Source: JBAVQS01 sp049694275 (GTDB lineage: Bacteria > Chloroflexota > Anaerolineae > UBA4142 > SHND01). Taken from it: DNA of 5,951 nucleotides. Below are positions 1 through 5,951 of the stretch, piece by piece; position 1 is the stretch's first letter, and every line of letters starts with the position of its first letter. Below the pieces are notes generated by a model. That model was given only the letters and a program-made list of their open reading frames with translations, ran no database searches and was not told where the DNA came from. A program made the position numbers and the translations under genes. The stretch spans positions 1-5,951 of the forward strand of contig JBAVQS010000290.1 of assembly GCA_049694275.1 (NCBI GenBank). Reading direction: 5' to 3'.

Positions 1-1131
1 ACAAGCGGCGACATTCGGGACCCGCTCTGCATTGCCTTCACCCTGGCGATGGTTTGGGCCTATCACTGGCGGGTTCTACAGCGCGATGCGGTCGCCGTCG
101 CGGAGGGACTGCTCCAGGCGGGGATCCGGCGGCTCTATCTCTACCTGGTCGCGGCCATCGGCCTTGGCGCGCTCCTGGGCGGACTGGCCGGCGATATCAG
201 CGTCCTCATCCGCACGACGGCGGGCGATCCGTTTGGCTCGACCCTGCGCGAGCCGCTCGCCTGGTTCACCGCCGCGCTGATTGCGGGCTTGCCGGTGTGG
301 TTGTTGCCCTGGCGCAGCGCTCAGTTGGCCGCCGACCGGCCTGGCCCCCAGGGCGCGGACGAGCGCCGGTCAATCGTACGCAAGCTCTATCTCTATTTCT
401 ACCTGTTCGCCGCCTCGATGACCGTGTTGGGCAGCGCAATCTATATCGCGTACCGCCTGTTGAGCCTCATCCTCGGCGAACGGAATCAGGGGAATCTCAC
501 GGCCGACCTCGGCCTGCCGATTGCTTACAGCCTCATTGCCGTCGGCGTGTGGCTGTATCACGGCGCAGTACTGCGCGAGGACGGACGGCGGGCGCAGGCC
601 GAACGGGCCGAGCAGCTTGAAAAATATCGCGTCGCAGTGGTGGATGTGGAACAGGGCGAATGGGGACGCGCGCTCATCGACGATCTCAAGCGCGAAATGC
701 CGGGGCTCACCATTATTCCGATTGGCTTGACCCAGGCTGCGCGCGAGGCGATGGGAGACGGCGCCGGCGAAACCGCACTCGCCGAGCGCCTTGCCGGCGT
801 CCGGTTGATCGTCGGGCCCTGGACGATGACCGCCGCGCTCAACAGCGCAGTCACACCCGAATGGACCACTGCCGTAAACGCGAGCCCTGCCCGCAAGCTC
901 ATGGTTCCGAGCTCCAGCGAAGGTTGGAACTGGGTCGGAATCGATCCGTCGAACCCACGCGCTCTCTTGAATCAAACAGCGCGCACCGTCAAGCAGCTTG
1001 TGGAAGGCGAACAGGTCCGGCCGGGGCGCGGATTACACCCGGCGGTCATTATCGTCCTGGCTCTCATCGGCCTCTGCATTGCCCTGCAGGTCGTCAGCGC
1101 CCTCCTCAATGTCTTTTTCAGTGGGAATTGA
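1..1131 (+). CDS. DUF5671-like multi-pass membrane protein with C-terminal Rossmann-like domain (5' end outside window)
   Basis: The reading frame is open from base 1 to the TGA at 1129-1131, giving 376 visible residues. The first ATG (49) lies inside a membrane segment, so the true start is upstream of the window. Hydrophobic segments lie near residues 9-20, 45-64, 85-104, 129-157 and 170-191. They form repeated units that start with R-[RK]-LYLY and end with a W-x-x-x-x-x-x-L-x-x-D-like tail, which fits the DUF5671 family. The visible part is the tail of one unit followed by two full units. Residues about 207-341 form an alternating beta/alpha, Rossmann-like soluble domain starting at YRVAVVDV. 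It has the segments LTIIPIGL, VRLIVGPWTM and KLMVPSSSEGWNW, and no catalytic motif I recognise. A last helix (348-373) re-enters the membrane just before the end. DUF5671 has no established function; a sensory or structural role is a guess. I am fairly sure of the family and unsure of the function. Confidence 0.75.
   Translation, partial: TSGDIRDPLCIAFTLAMVWAYHWRVLQRDAVAVAEGLLQAGIRRLYLYLVAAIGLGALLGGLAGDISVLIRTTAGDPFGSTLREPLAWFTAALIAGLPVWLLPWRSAQLAADRPGPQGADERRSIVRKLYLYFYLFAASMTVLGSAIYIAYRLLSLILGERNQGNLTADLGLPIAYSLIAVGVWLYHGAVLREDGRRAQAERAEQLEKYRVAVVDVEQGEWGRALIDDLKREMPGLTIIPIGLTQAAREAMGDGAGETALAERLAGVRLIVGPWTMTAALNSAVTPEWTTAVNASPARKLMVPSSSEGWNWVGIDPSNPRALLNQTARTVKQLVEGEQVRPGRGLHPAVIIVLALIGLCIALQVVSALLNVFFSGN
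127..591 (+). repeat. Tandem DUF5671-like membrane units (protein-level repeat)
   Basis: Two successive units within the first gene, about 127-336 and 376-591, share one plan. Each opens with a basic R-[RK]-LYLY motif, runs through a long helix, a polar loop and a second helix, and ends with an L-x-x-D-type tail. The tail of an earlier unit is visible at bases 1-90 (YHWRVLQRDA, compare LYHGAVLRED in the last unit). The similarity is clear in the protein but weak in the DNA, so the duplication is old. Confidence 0.6.
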
Positions 1132-1161
1132 GTCCAACCGTGATTTCAGCCATTGGTTAGC

Positions 1162-1205
1162 AGTCCGGGACGAGTCCGTCAGGCGTCAGGTATTCGTCAG
1201 GAAAA
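1162..1205 (+). promoter_or_regulatory. Four 11-bp-phased direct repeats upstream of the SPFH gene (possible operator)
   Basis: Four elements start at 1162, 1173, 1184 and 1195, exactly 11 bases apart. They read AGTCCGGGACG, AGTCCGTCAGG, CGTCAGGTATT and CGTCAGGAAAA. The first two share AGTCCG and the last two share CGTCAGG. CGTCAGG also occurs out of phase at 1177-1183. The array ends where the -35 region of the candidate promoter at 1218-1226 would lie. Repeats on one face of the helix next to a promoter suggest a protein-binding array, but no known regulator motif is recognised. Confidence 0.35.
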
Positions 1206-1217
1206 ACCCGGCGTCGG

Positions 1218-1226
1218 TGGTATATT
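1218..1226 (+). promoter_or_regulatory. Candidate extended -10 promoter for the SPFH gene
   Basis: TGGTATATT matches the extended -10 pattern TGn followed by a TATAAT-like hexamer at 1221-1226, in otherwise GC-rich DNA. No good -35 hexamer is seen at the usual spacing, which fits an extended -10 or an activator-dependent promoter. Transcription would start near 1233 and leave a leader of about 145 bases before the ATG at 1379. Sigma factor preferences of this organism are unknown, so this is a candidate only. Confidence 0.35.
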
Positions 1227-1293
1227 ATGAGCGTGGTTCAATAACCCATTCCCCTGGCCCTTTGCGCAGGCGCATCCATAACGAGAAGCGCGA

Positions 1294-1315
1294 GCGGAAG
1301 GGGTTTACTTTCCGC
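1294..1315 (+). other. Possible leader hairpin upstream of the SPFH gene
   Basis: Bases 1294-1301 (GCGGAAGG) pair with 1308-1315 (CTTTCCGC) through an 8-bp stem containing one G-T pair, with a six-base loop. A shorter GC stem (GGGC/GCCC) follows near 1330-1341. No U-tract follows and no known riboswitch class is recognised. It may be a 5' UTR structure or chance in GC-rich DNA. Confidence 0.2.
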
Positions 1316-1368
1316 CCGCACAGGCAACCGGGCAGTTGCCCCGGCAGGCGGGAGCAGGGCTAGAGTCT

Positions 1369-1373
1369 GGAGG
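1369..1373 (+). promoter_or_regulatory. Shine-Dalgarno site of the SPFH gene
   Basis: GGAGG lies five bases before the ATG at 1379. The same frame is closed upstream by a TAG at 1361-1363, and there is no other ATG between the two, so this site fixes the start. Confidence 0.85.
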
Positions 1374-1378
1374 CGTCT

Positions 1379-3190
1379 ATGGAGTACGTATTGCTCTTTA
1401 TCCTGGCAGTGATCTTGGTGCTGCTGCTATTCATGCTCCCGACCCTTCTCGGCGTCGTGATCATCAGCGAGCGACAGGTCGGGATCGTGGTCAAAAAGTG
1501 GTCGGGGCGCTCGCTGCCCGCGGGCCGGTTGGTGGCGCTGAACGGCGAAGCGGGGTACCAGGCGGAAACCCTGGCGCCCGGCTGGCACCTCGGCTATTGG
1601 TTCTGGCAGTATAGTGTGCGCAAAGCGCCGGTCACCGTCGTGCCACAGGGTGAGATTGCGCTCGTCCTCGCCGCGGATGGTGCATCCATTCCCGCGCAGC
1701 GAATTCTCGGCAAGATCGTAGACTGCGACAATTTCCAGAACGCGCGCAAGTTCCTGATGAACAGCGGCGAAAAGGGCCGCCAGCTCGGCATTCTGACCGC
1801 CGGCACGTATCGCATCAACACCGCGTTGTTCAACGTGATTACGACGGCGAATGCACAGGATAACGGCATGAACCCGCGGTCGCTGCTCCTCTATCGCGTC
1901 GAGGCGGACCAGGTAGGGATTGTGACGACGCTGGACGGCGCGCCCATCGATGCGGGCGAGATCGCCGGCCCAATCGCCGAGGGGCACGAGAATTTCCAGA
2001 ACGCGCAGGTCTTTATCGACAAGGGCGGGCGCCGCGGCCTGCAGGAACAGGTCCTGCTCTCCGGTTCGTGGAACCTGAACCCCTGGTTCGTCCAGGTCGA
2101 GCAGGTGCCCATGACCCAGATCCCGATCGGCGATGTCGGCGTGGTGATCTCGTATGTCGGCCAGGCGCACGAGGACGTGAGCGGGGTCGAGTTCAAGCAC
2201 GGCGACCTGGTCAACCCCGGTCACAAGGGGGTGTGGGTGACGCCGCTCTATCCCGGTAAGCACCCGATCAATACGCGCGTGATGAAGGTCGAGCTGGTCC
2301 CGACGACGAACATTGTGCTGAACTGGGCGGCGCGAACCGAGGCGCACAATTACGACGCCAAGCTCGCGTCGATCACCGTCCGGTCCAGAGATGGGTTTGG
2401 GTTCAGCCTCGACGTGGCGCAGGTGATTCACGTCGGCGCGACCGACGCACCCCGCGTGATCTCGCGCGTCGGCTCGATGCAAAACCTGGTGGACCACGTG
2501 CTCCAACCGATCGTCGGGAACTATTTCCGCAACGCGGCGCAGTACTATACGGTCCTCGACTTTCTCGGCGCCCGTAGTGACCGCCAGGTCGAAGCGGCGG
2601 AGCACATTCGCAAGGCGCTCGGGGCGTATGACGTGCAGGCCATCGACACCCTCATCGGCGATATCAACCCGCCGGCCGAGCTGATGACGACGCTGACCGA
2701 CCGCAAGATCGCCGAAGAGCAGCGCAAGACCTACGAGGTCCAGGAGATGGCGCAGAAACAGCGCCAGGAGCTCGTGCACCAGACGGCGATGGCAGACATT
2801 CAACAGCAAATGGTGGGCGCGGATCAGGGCGTGCGAATCGCCGAGCTCCAGGCGAACGCTCAGATCAAGCATGCGACCGGTGAAGCGGAAGCGATTCGCT
2901 TGCGCGCCGCCGGTGAATCGGACGCGATCCGCGCAACGGGTAACGCCAAGGCAGAGGCTTACCGGGCGGGCGTCGAGGCCCTCGGCCCACAGGGGTATAC
3001 GCTCCTGCAGCTCATGCAGGTGGTGGGCGAGCGCGGGGTCCGGATCACGCCGGATGTCGCGGTCAGCAGCCAGGCAGGCGGGGGTGGATTGGTCGAAGCG
3101 CTGATGGCGATGATCGTCCACAACCAGGTCGCGCCGGCCAATATCGCCAAAGTGGTCGAAGGGAACGGTAAAGCGCCGGTCGGCGCTTAG
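1379..3190 (+). CDS. SPFH-domain (flotillin/band 7-like) membrane-anchored scaffold protein
   Basis: The gene is complete: GGAGG precedes the ATG, an in-frame stop lies just upstream, and TAG is at 3188-3190 (603 residues). Residues 3-29 form one N-terminal membrane anchor. Residues about 33-315 hold three tandem beta modules that begin with VGIVV, VGIVT and VGVVI. Two of them contain a paired NFQNA motif (118-122 and 205-209). The SPFH-type core continues to about 430, including the stretch around ITVRSRDGF and VISRVGSMQNLVDH. Residues about 436-530 are a charged, coiled-coil-like helix rich in Q, E, K and A. It ends in flotillin-like EA-rich repeats (GEAEAIRLRAAGESDAIRA). A hydrophobic C-terminal patch lies at 571-581. 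SPFH proteins oligomerise on membranes and organise microdomains or protect partner proteins; the partner here is unknown. No protease or NfeD-type gene adjoins it in the window. The family call is secure and the cellular role is inferred. Confidence 0.93.
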   Translation: MEYVLLFILAVILVLLLFMLPTLLGVVIISERQVGIVVKKWSGRSLPAGRLVALNGEAGYQAETLAPGWHLGYWFWQYSVRKAPVTVVPQGEIALVLAADGASIPAQRILGKIVDCDNFQNARKFLMNSGEKGRQLGILTAGTYRINTALFNVITTANAQDNGMNPRSLLLYRVEADQVGIVTTLDGAPIDAGEIAGPIAEGHENFQNAQVFIDKGGRRGLQEQVLLSGSWNLNPWFVQVEQVPMTQIPIGDVGVVISYVGQAHEDVSGVEFKHGDLVNPGHKGVWVTPLYPGKHPINTRVMKVELVPTTNIVLNWAARTEAHNYDAKLASITVRSRDGFGFSLDVAQVIHVGATDAPRVISRVGSMQNLVDHVLQPIVGNYFRNAAQYYTVLDFLGARSDRQVEAAEHIRKALGAYDVQAIDTLIGDINPPAELMTTLTDRKIAEEQRKTYEVQEMAQKQRQELVHQTAMADIQQQMVGADQGVRIAELQANAQIKHATGEAEAIRLRAAGESDAIRATGNAKAEAYRAGVEALGPQGYTLLQLMQVVGERGVRITPDVAVSSQAGGGGLVEALMAMIVHNQVAPANIAKVVEGNGKAPVGA

Positions 3191-3205
3191 TCCATAGCGA
3201 AACAC

Positions 3206-3247
3206 ATGCGGCGCACCATCCTGGTGCGCCGCATTCCTTTTCCTTTC
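3206..3247 (+). terminator. Rho-independent terminator after the SPFH gene
   Basis: A perfect 12-bp stem, ATGCGGCGCACC (3206-3217) pairing with GGTGCGCCGCAT (3223-3234), closes a five-base loop. It is followed by a T-rich tract with C interruptions (3235-3247). It starts 16 bases after the SPFH stop codon. The T tract is only on the + strand side, so it best serves the SPFH transcript. It also separates the convergent gene that ends at 3264 and may block read-through from that side by its stem alone. Confidence 0.85.
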
Positions 3248-3263
3248 ATTGCTTGATTACGTT

Positions 3264-5951
3264 TTACTTCATTCCGCTTTCCCTCCGCATAAAGTAAAAC
3301 CACAACCCCACGCTCAGGCCGCCAAATCCGAGCACGAGCAATAAAAGGGCGATCATGTTGGGTCTGTTGAAAGAACCCACAAATGACCCGTTCGGATCTA
3401 ACTGGGTTTGCAAGAACAAAAAGGCAAAGAAGATAAAAAGGAGCCCCCACAACCAACGGTTCCGTTTAAAGATCGCCTGGCCGTAAAACCCCTTGATCGG
3501 GATCATTTCAAAAAAGACTGTCTGGAGACCAATGGCAAAGATGAGCGAGAGGACCGTCGCCAGCCATAGCATAGTGCCGTTTTCCTGGGCAGGGATCGCG
3601 GCGACGAGCAGCCAGGCGATGATGGCGGGAATTGCATAGCCACTGGTCCCAACCAGGCTCAGATGGTGCTCCGGTCCTTTTTCTTCGCCCTCGAACCCCG
3701 CCGGCCCGATCGAGAGAATGCCCGGCGAGAGGGCGCCGAACCGCGAGACGAAGGTCAAGAGCGCGGCGATCACCAGGTTGCCAGGGTGGACGCGCACGGT
3801 GGCCTTGCCCCCTTGCCTTCGCACATAGATCAGCTTGGCGATGTCGTCAAAGAGGTTGACCAGGCCGACGGATAGGGCGACGGCGAGGAGGACCTGCAAG
3901 GCGTCAGGCCGGGTCAGAGTAAACGAAGGATCGACAAACGAGTAGAGCAGGCCAAAGGCCAGGAGGCCGATGATGATCTGCCCGACCTCGACCAGCCAGC
4001 CAATGTGATAGCGCTCCAGCGCGCCGCTCGCCCGCTGCTGCCAGTCGAGCCCTGCCGCCAGCGCCCGCCGACCCGGGCCCAGCCAGCCGCGCACCTCCTC
4101 TTCGTGCGCTTCAAGGGTGTCGTAGAGCAGCAGGCCAAAGAAGCCAAAGAGGATTGCCAGGATAATTGCGCCTATAATATTCTCGACAATGACCTCGATA
4201 GGCACTCCGGCGATGGACAGGGGCGGGCGAATGGTCTCGACAAAATAGGGCGCGCGAAATTCGGGAAAGACGTTGGGTACGGCGCGGGCGATAATGCTGA
4301 GGCCAGCACCGGTACCGGTCGCCGACTGGACGGCGCAATAGCTCGGATCAGCCGCTCGGTTCATAGGGTAATACCCGACGACCACCTCCATGTCCATCGC
4401 AGGGTCGCCCGTATTCGCACACGTTCCCTGGTTGTTCATCGAGCGACGGTGGTAGACCCCTCCGCTGCTGCCGCTCAATGGTGCAAGCGGCGTGCCGCGC
4501 CTGAAGGCAGCGCCAACGCTCAGGCCCACTCGATCGCCGAGACGGCCATCGGGCAGCGCGACAGCTAATCCCCCATCATCTGGAATATCCCCCGTAAAGG
4601 TTTGATCCCATTTGACCGGTTCGCTGTAGTCAGAACTTGCCAATCCAAAGTGCGGGAGCAACGCGGCTCCCGCAATGGCAATCGAAGGGTGCAGTACCAG
4701 GCTGGAGACATTCGCCGCCAGCCAATGCTCTCCCGGCTGCAAAGTCGTTCCGGAGTTGATGGTCAACAGGGTCTGCACCTGGCCCTGTGAATCCGAAACC
4801 AGGATCCGGTTCCCATCGATGATACAGGGCTGATTCCCCACATTCACCAACTCGACAAATTCGTCGGCCGGGCCGCGAGGACCGCGCGAGCGAAACGCAA
4901 CGAACAACACCGCAGAAACTCGGCAGTCCTCCACCTGAACCGGCGCGACTGTTTCTGCAGGCGGCAAATCGCGCGGGGCCGGAGTGCCAGTTGTCCTCGT
5001 GGCTATCCGCACTGGGACCGTCGCCGTGCGGGCCAGGGGTGGCGCAGGGGTGATCGAAGCCGCGGCAGTGCTCTCTGCGAGCGGCGTCTCGGTCGGCGTG
5101 CCGATGGCCTCCGGCGTCCTGGTCTCTGTCGGAGTGCCGGTCTCGATCTCAGCCAGCGTCGGCGACGCCGTCACTTGCTCTCGCCTTTGTGACTCTTCCA
5201 GAGAGCTAGTTGGCGTTTCGGTTGGCACGGAGGTCTTGGTTGAGGTCGGGACCGGCGTCCATGTGTGCGTGGCCGTGCGGGTTCTAGTACTCGTAGGTGT
5301 ATCGGTCGGCGTATGAGTCGGCGTGTCGGTTGGTGTCCTTGTCGCCGTATCAGTCGGCGTATGAATCGGCGTGTCCGTCGGTATACTTGTCGGCGTCTCA
5401 GTTGGTGTTTCCGTGGGCGTATCGGTTGGCGTGCTCGTTGGGGTATCAGTAGGCGTGTTTGTCGGCGTCTCGGTTGGTGTTTCCGTGGGCGTGTCAGTTG
5501 GAGTATTTGTTGGTGTATTCGTCGGGGTGCTCGTCGGGGTGTCGGTAGGCATATCTGTCGGGGTATGTGTTGGCGTATCCGTCGGCGTGCTTGTCGCAGT
5601 GTCTGTCGGTGTATTCGTCGGAGTAGCGGTTGGGGTGCTGGTTGGAGTATCGGTTGGCGTATCCGTCGACGTGCTTGTTGGGGTCTCAGTCGGCGTCTCG
5701 GTGGACGTCTCGGTTGGTGTTTCGGTCGGTGTACTCGTCGGAGTAGCGGGAGGTACAGCCGGAAGTATCCCTGCGAATGCCGACCACCCAGGCTGATCGA
5801 GATATCCTAGCGAAGCAAATACGGACTGAGTGCCATCGGGCGCCACCCGGACAATGCTGCTGTTCCCGAGACTCCCGATGTAAAGGTTACCGTTGCTATC
5901 GATCGTGACGTCGGTGGGACTCAGGAGATTGCCTCCGGAGGTGAACTGGGA
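3264..5951 (-). CDS. Surface protein: NHL-like propeller piece, Thr-Pro stalk, lamin-tail domain, multi-pass membrane domain (5' end outside window)
   Basis: The frame ends at TAA (3264-3266) and stays open to the window edge, giving 895 visible residues. A GTG at 5844-5846 could be read as a start, but the 35 codons before it continue one NHL-like propeller blade (PTDVTIDSNGNLYIGS, then VRVAPDG). The true start is therefore upstream. Counting from that GTG: residues 34-212 are a TPTx stalk, 213-305 a degenerate Ser/Thr/Pro linker, and about 307-490 a lamin-tail domain. The lamin-tail call rests on DEFVELVNVG, LQPGEHWLAA and a C-terminal YHRR...C.NTGDPAMD pattern. About eight hydrophobic segments follow, near 552-575, 616-638, 649-675, 686-710, 733-752, 757-782, 797-813 and 829-852. 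The only four visible cysteines (308, 341, 476, 504) are all in the ectodomain, so two disulfides are possible. Basic loops suggest a cytoplasmic C-terminus if 686-710 is re-entrant. Likely role: a surface protein displayed on a stalk. Its ligand and activity are unknown. Confidence 0.8.
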   Translation of the reverse strand, partial: SQFTSGGNLLSPTDVTIDSNGNLYIGSLGNSSIVRVAPDGTQSVFASLGYLDQPGWSAFAGILPAVPPATPTSTPTETPTETSTETPTETPTSTSTDTPTDTPTSTPTATPTNTPTDTATSTPTDTPTHTPTDMPTDTPTSTPTNTPTNTPTDTPTETPTETPTNTPTDTPTSTPTDTPTETPTETPTSIPTDTPIHTPTDTATRTPTDTPTHTPTDTPTSTRTRTATHTWTPVPTSTKTSVPTETPTSSLEESQRREQVTASPTLAEIETGTPTETRTPEAIGTPTETPLAESTAAASITPAPPLARTATVPVRIATRTTGTPAPRDLPPAETVAPVQVEDCRVSAVLFVAFRSRGPRGPADEFVELVNVGNQPCIIDGNRILVSDSQGQVQTLLTINSGTTLQPGEHWLAANVSSLVLHPSIAIAGAALLPHFGLASSDYSEPVKWDQTFTGDIPDDGGLAVALPDGRLGDRVGLSVGAAFRRGTPLAPLSGSSGGVYHRRSMNNQGTCANTGDPAMDMEVVVGYYPMNRAADPSYCAVQSATGTGAGLSIIARAVPNVFPEFRAPYFVETIRPPLSIAGVPIEVIVENIIGAIILAILFGFFGLLLYDTLEAHEEEVRGWLGPGRRALAAGLDWQQRASGALERYHIGWLVEVGQIIIGLLAFGLLYSFVDPSFTLTRPDALQVLLAVALSVGLVNLFDDIAKLIYVRRQGGKATVRVHPGNLVIAALLTFVSRFGALSPGILSIGPAGFEGEEKGPEHHLSLVGTSGYAIPAIIAWLLVAAIPAQENGTMLWLATVLSLIFAIGLQTVFFEMIPIKGFYGQAIFKRNRWLWGLLFIFFAFLFLQTQLDPNGSFVGSFNRPNMIALLLLVLGFGGLSVGLWFYFMRRESGMK
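4377..4928 (-). other. Lamin-tail domain region of the surface protein
   Basis: This stretch encodes an Ig-like lamin-tail domain. Its signs are the E-F-V-E-L-x-N core, then the P-G-E-H turn, then G-D-R-V-G, then an R-G-T-P-L segment and a C-terminal Y-x-R-R...C.NTGD-type closing motif. Bacterial lamin-tail domains occur in secreted and surface proteins and are thought to act in binding or anchoring. It sits between the Thr-Pro linker and the first membrane helix, so it should lie just outside the membrane. Confidence 0.75.
5211..5747 (-). repeat. Thr-Pro (TPTx) low-complexity repeat encoding an extracellular stalk
   Basis: About 45 copies of a 12-base unit encode T-P-T-x, where x is mostly D, E, S, N or H, so the stalk is acidic. 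Third codon positions vary freely among units, which argues for selection on the protein rather than recent slippage overall. Two blocks look like segmental duplications: one with a 72-base offset (5389 and 5461) and one with a 48-base offset (5305 and 5353). Thr-Pro stretches of this kind are common spacers in exported Chloroflexota proteins and are plausible sites for O-glycosylation. Confidence 0.95.

Noticed and set aside
370..975. A 201-codon - strand frame opposite the first gene
   Set aside because: It is a shadow of the DUF5671-like coding region. The + strand product has clear membrane segments and internal repeats.
1132..1161. Terminator directly after the first gene
   Set aside because: Only a four-base AACC/GGTT pairing with a long loop is present and no T tract follows.
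998..1363. A 121-codon + strand frame across the intergenic gap
   Set aside because: It starts inside the first gene in another frame and ends at the TAG just before the SPFH gene. It has no plausible ribosome binding site and a low-complexity, Arg-rich product.
1427..3205. A 592-codon open frame on the - strand antisense to the SPFH gene
   Set aside because: It is a shadow frame in GC-rich coding DNA. Its product is rich in Arg, His and Asp with no recognisable domain, while the + strand frame is a clear SPFH protein with a ribosome binding site and terminator.
4080..4130. HEEEV in the surface protein as a zinc protease HExxH motif
   Set aside because: The residues read AHEEEVRGW, so the second His is missing, and the segment lies in a charged cytoplasmic loop after the first membrane helix.
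5211..5747. Possible CRISPR or minisatellite array
   Set aside because: The units are only 12 bases, directly adjacent, degenerate at third codon positions and lack spacers. They are explained as coding for a Thr-Pro stalk.
5265..5810. Two + strand open frames across the Thr-Pro repeat, encoding Gly/Val/Ser or Arg/Cys/Trp-rich repeats
   Set aside because: They are the complement of the 12-base TPTx repeat, which lacks stop codons in several frames. The - strand frame joins real domains on both sides and these do not.

Overview
This 5951-base window is GC-rich and carries three large genes: two on the + strand, then one convergent gene on the - strand. The two outer genes run off the window edges. 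The source is most likely a member of the Chloroflexota or a close relative. That inference rests on a long Thr-Pro stalk of the TPTxTPTx type next to a lamin-tail domain, a DUF5671-like membrane protein, and a three-module SPFH protein, a combination I associate with that phylum. There is no rRNA or other decisive marker here. No tRNA, CRISPR array, transposase, phage gene or origin is visible.

Layout. Positions 1-1131 (+) hold the C-terminal part of a multi-pass membrane protein with tandem DUF5671-like units, a Rossmann-like soluble domain and a final membrane helix. Positions 1132-1378 are a 247-base gap. It has four 11-bp-phased direct-repeat elements, a candidate extended -10 promoter, a possible leader hairpin and a good Shine-Dalgarno site. 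Positions 1379-3190 (+) encode a complete 603-residue membrane-anchored SPFH (flotillin/band 7-like) scaffold. Positions 3206-3247 hold a strong terminator hairpin between the convergent genes. Positions 3264-5951 (-) encode the C-terminal 895 residues of a large surface protein. In order from the visible N-terminus it has an NHL-like beta-propeller piece, a roughly 180-residue acidic Thr-Pro stalk, a degenerate linker, a lamin-tail domain and a multi-pass membrane domain of about eight hydrophobic segments.

How they may work together. All three products are predicted membrane proteins, and SPFH proteins commonly organise membrane microdomains, so a shared membrane role is possible. The sequence does not prove it: the SPFH gene appears to have its own promoter, and the third gene is on the opposite strand.

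The parts most worth a second look are the composite surface protein, whose membrane part has degenerate echoes of site-2 protease motifs, the phased repeats ahead of the SPFH gene, and the duplicated beta module inside the SPFH protein.
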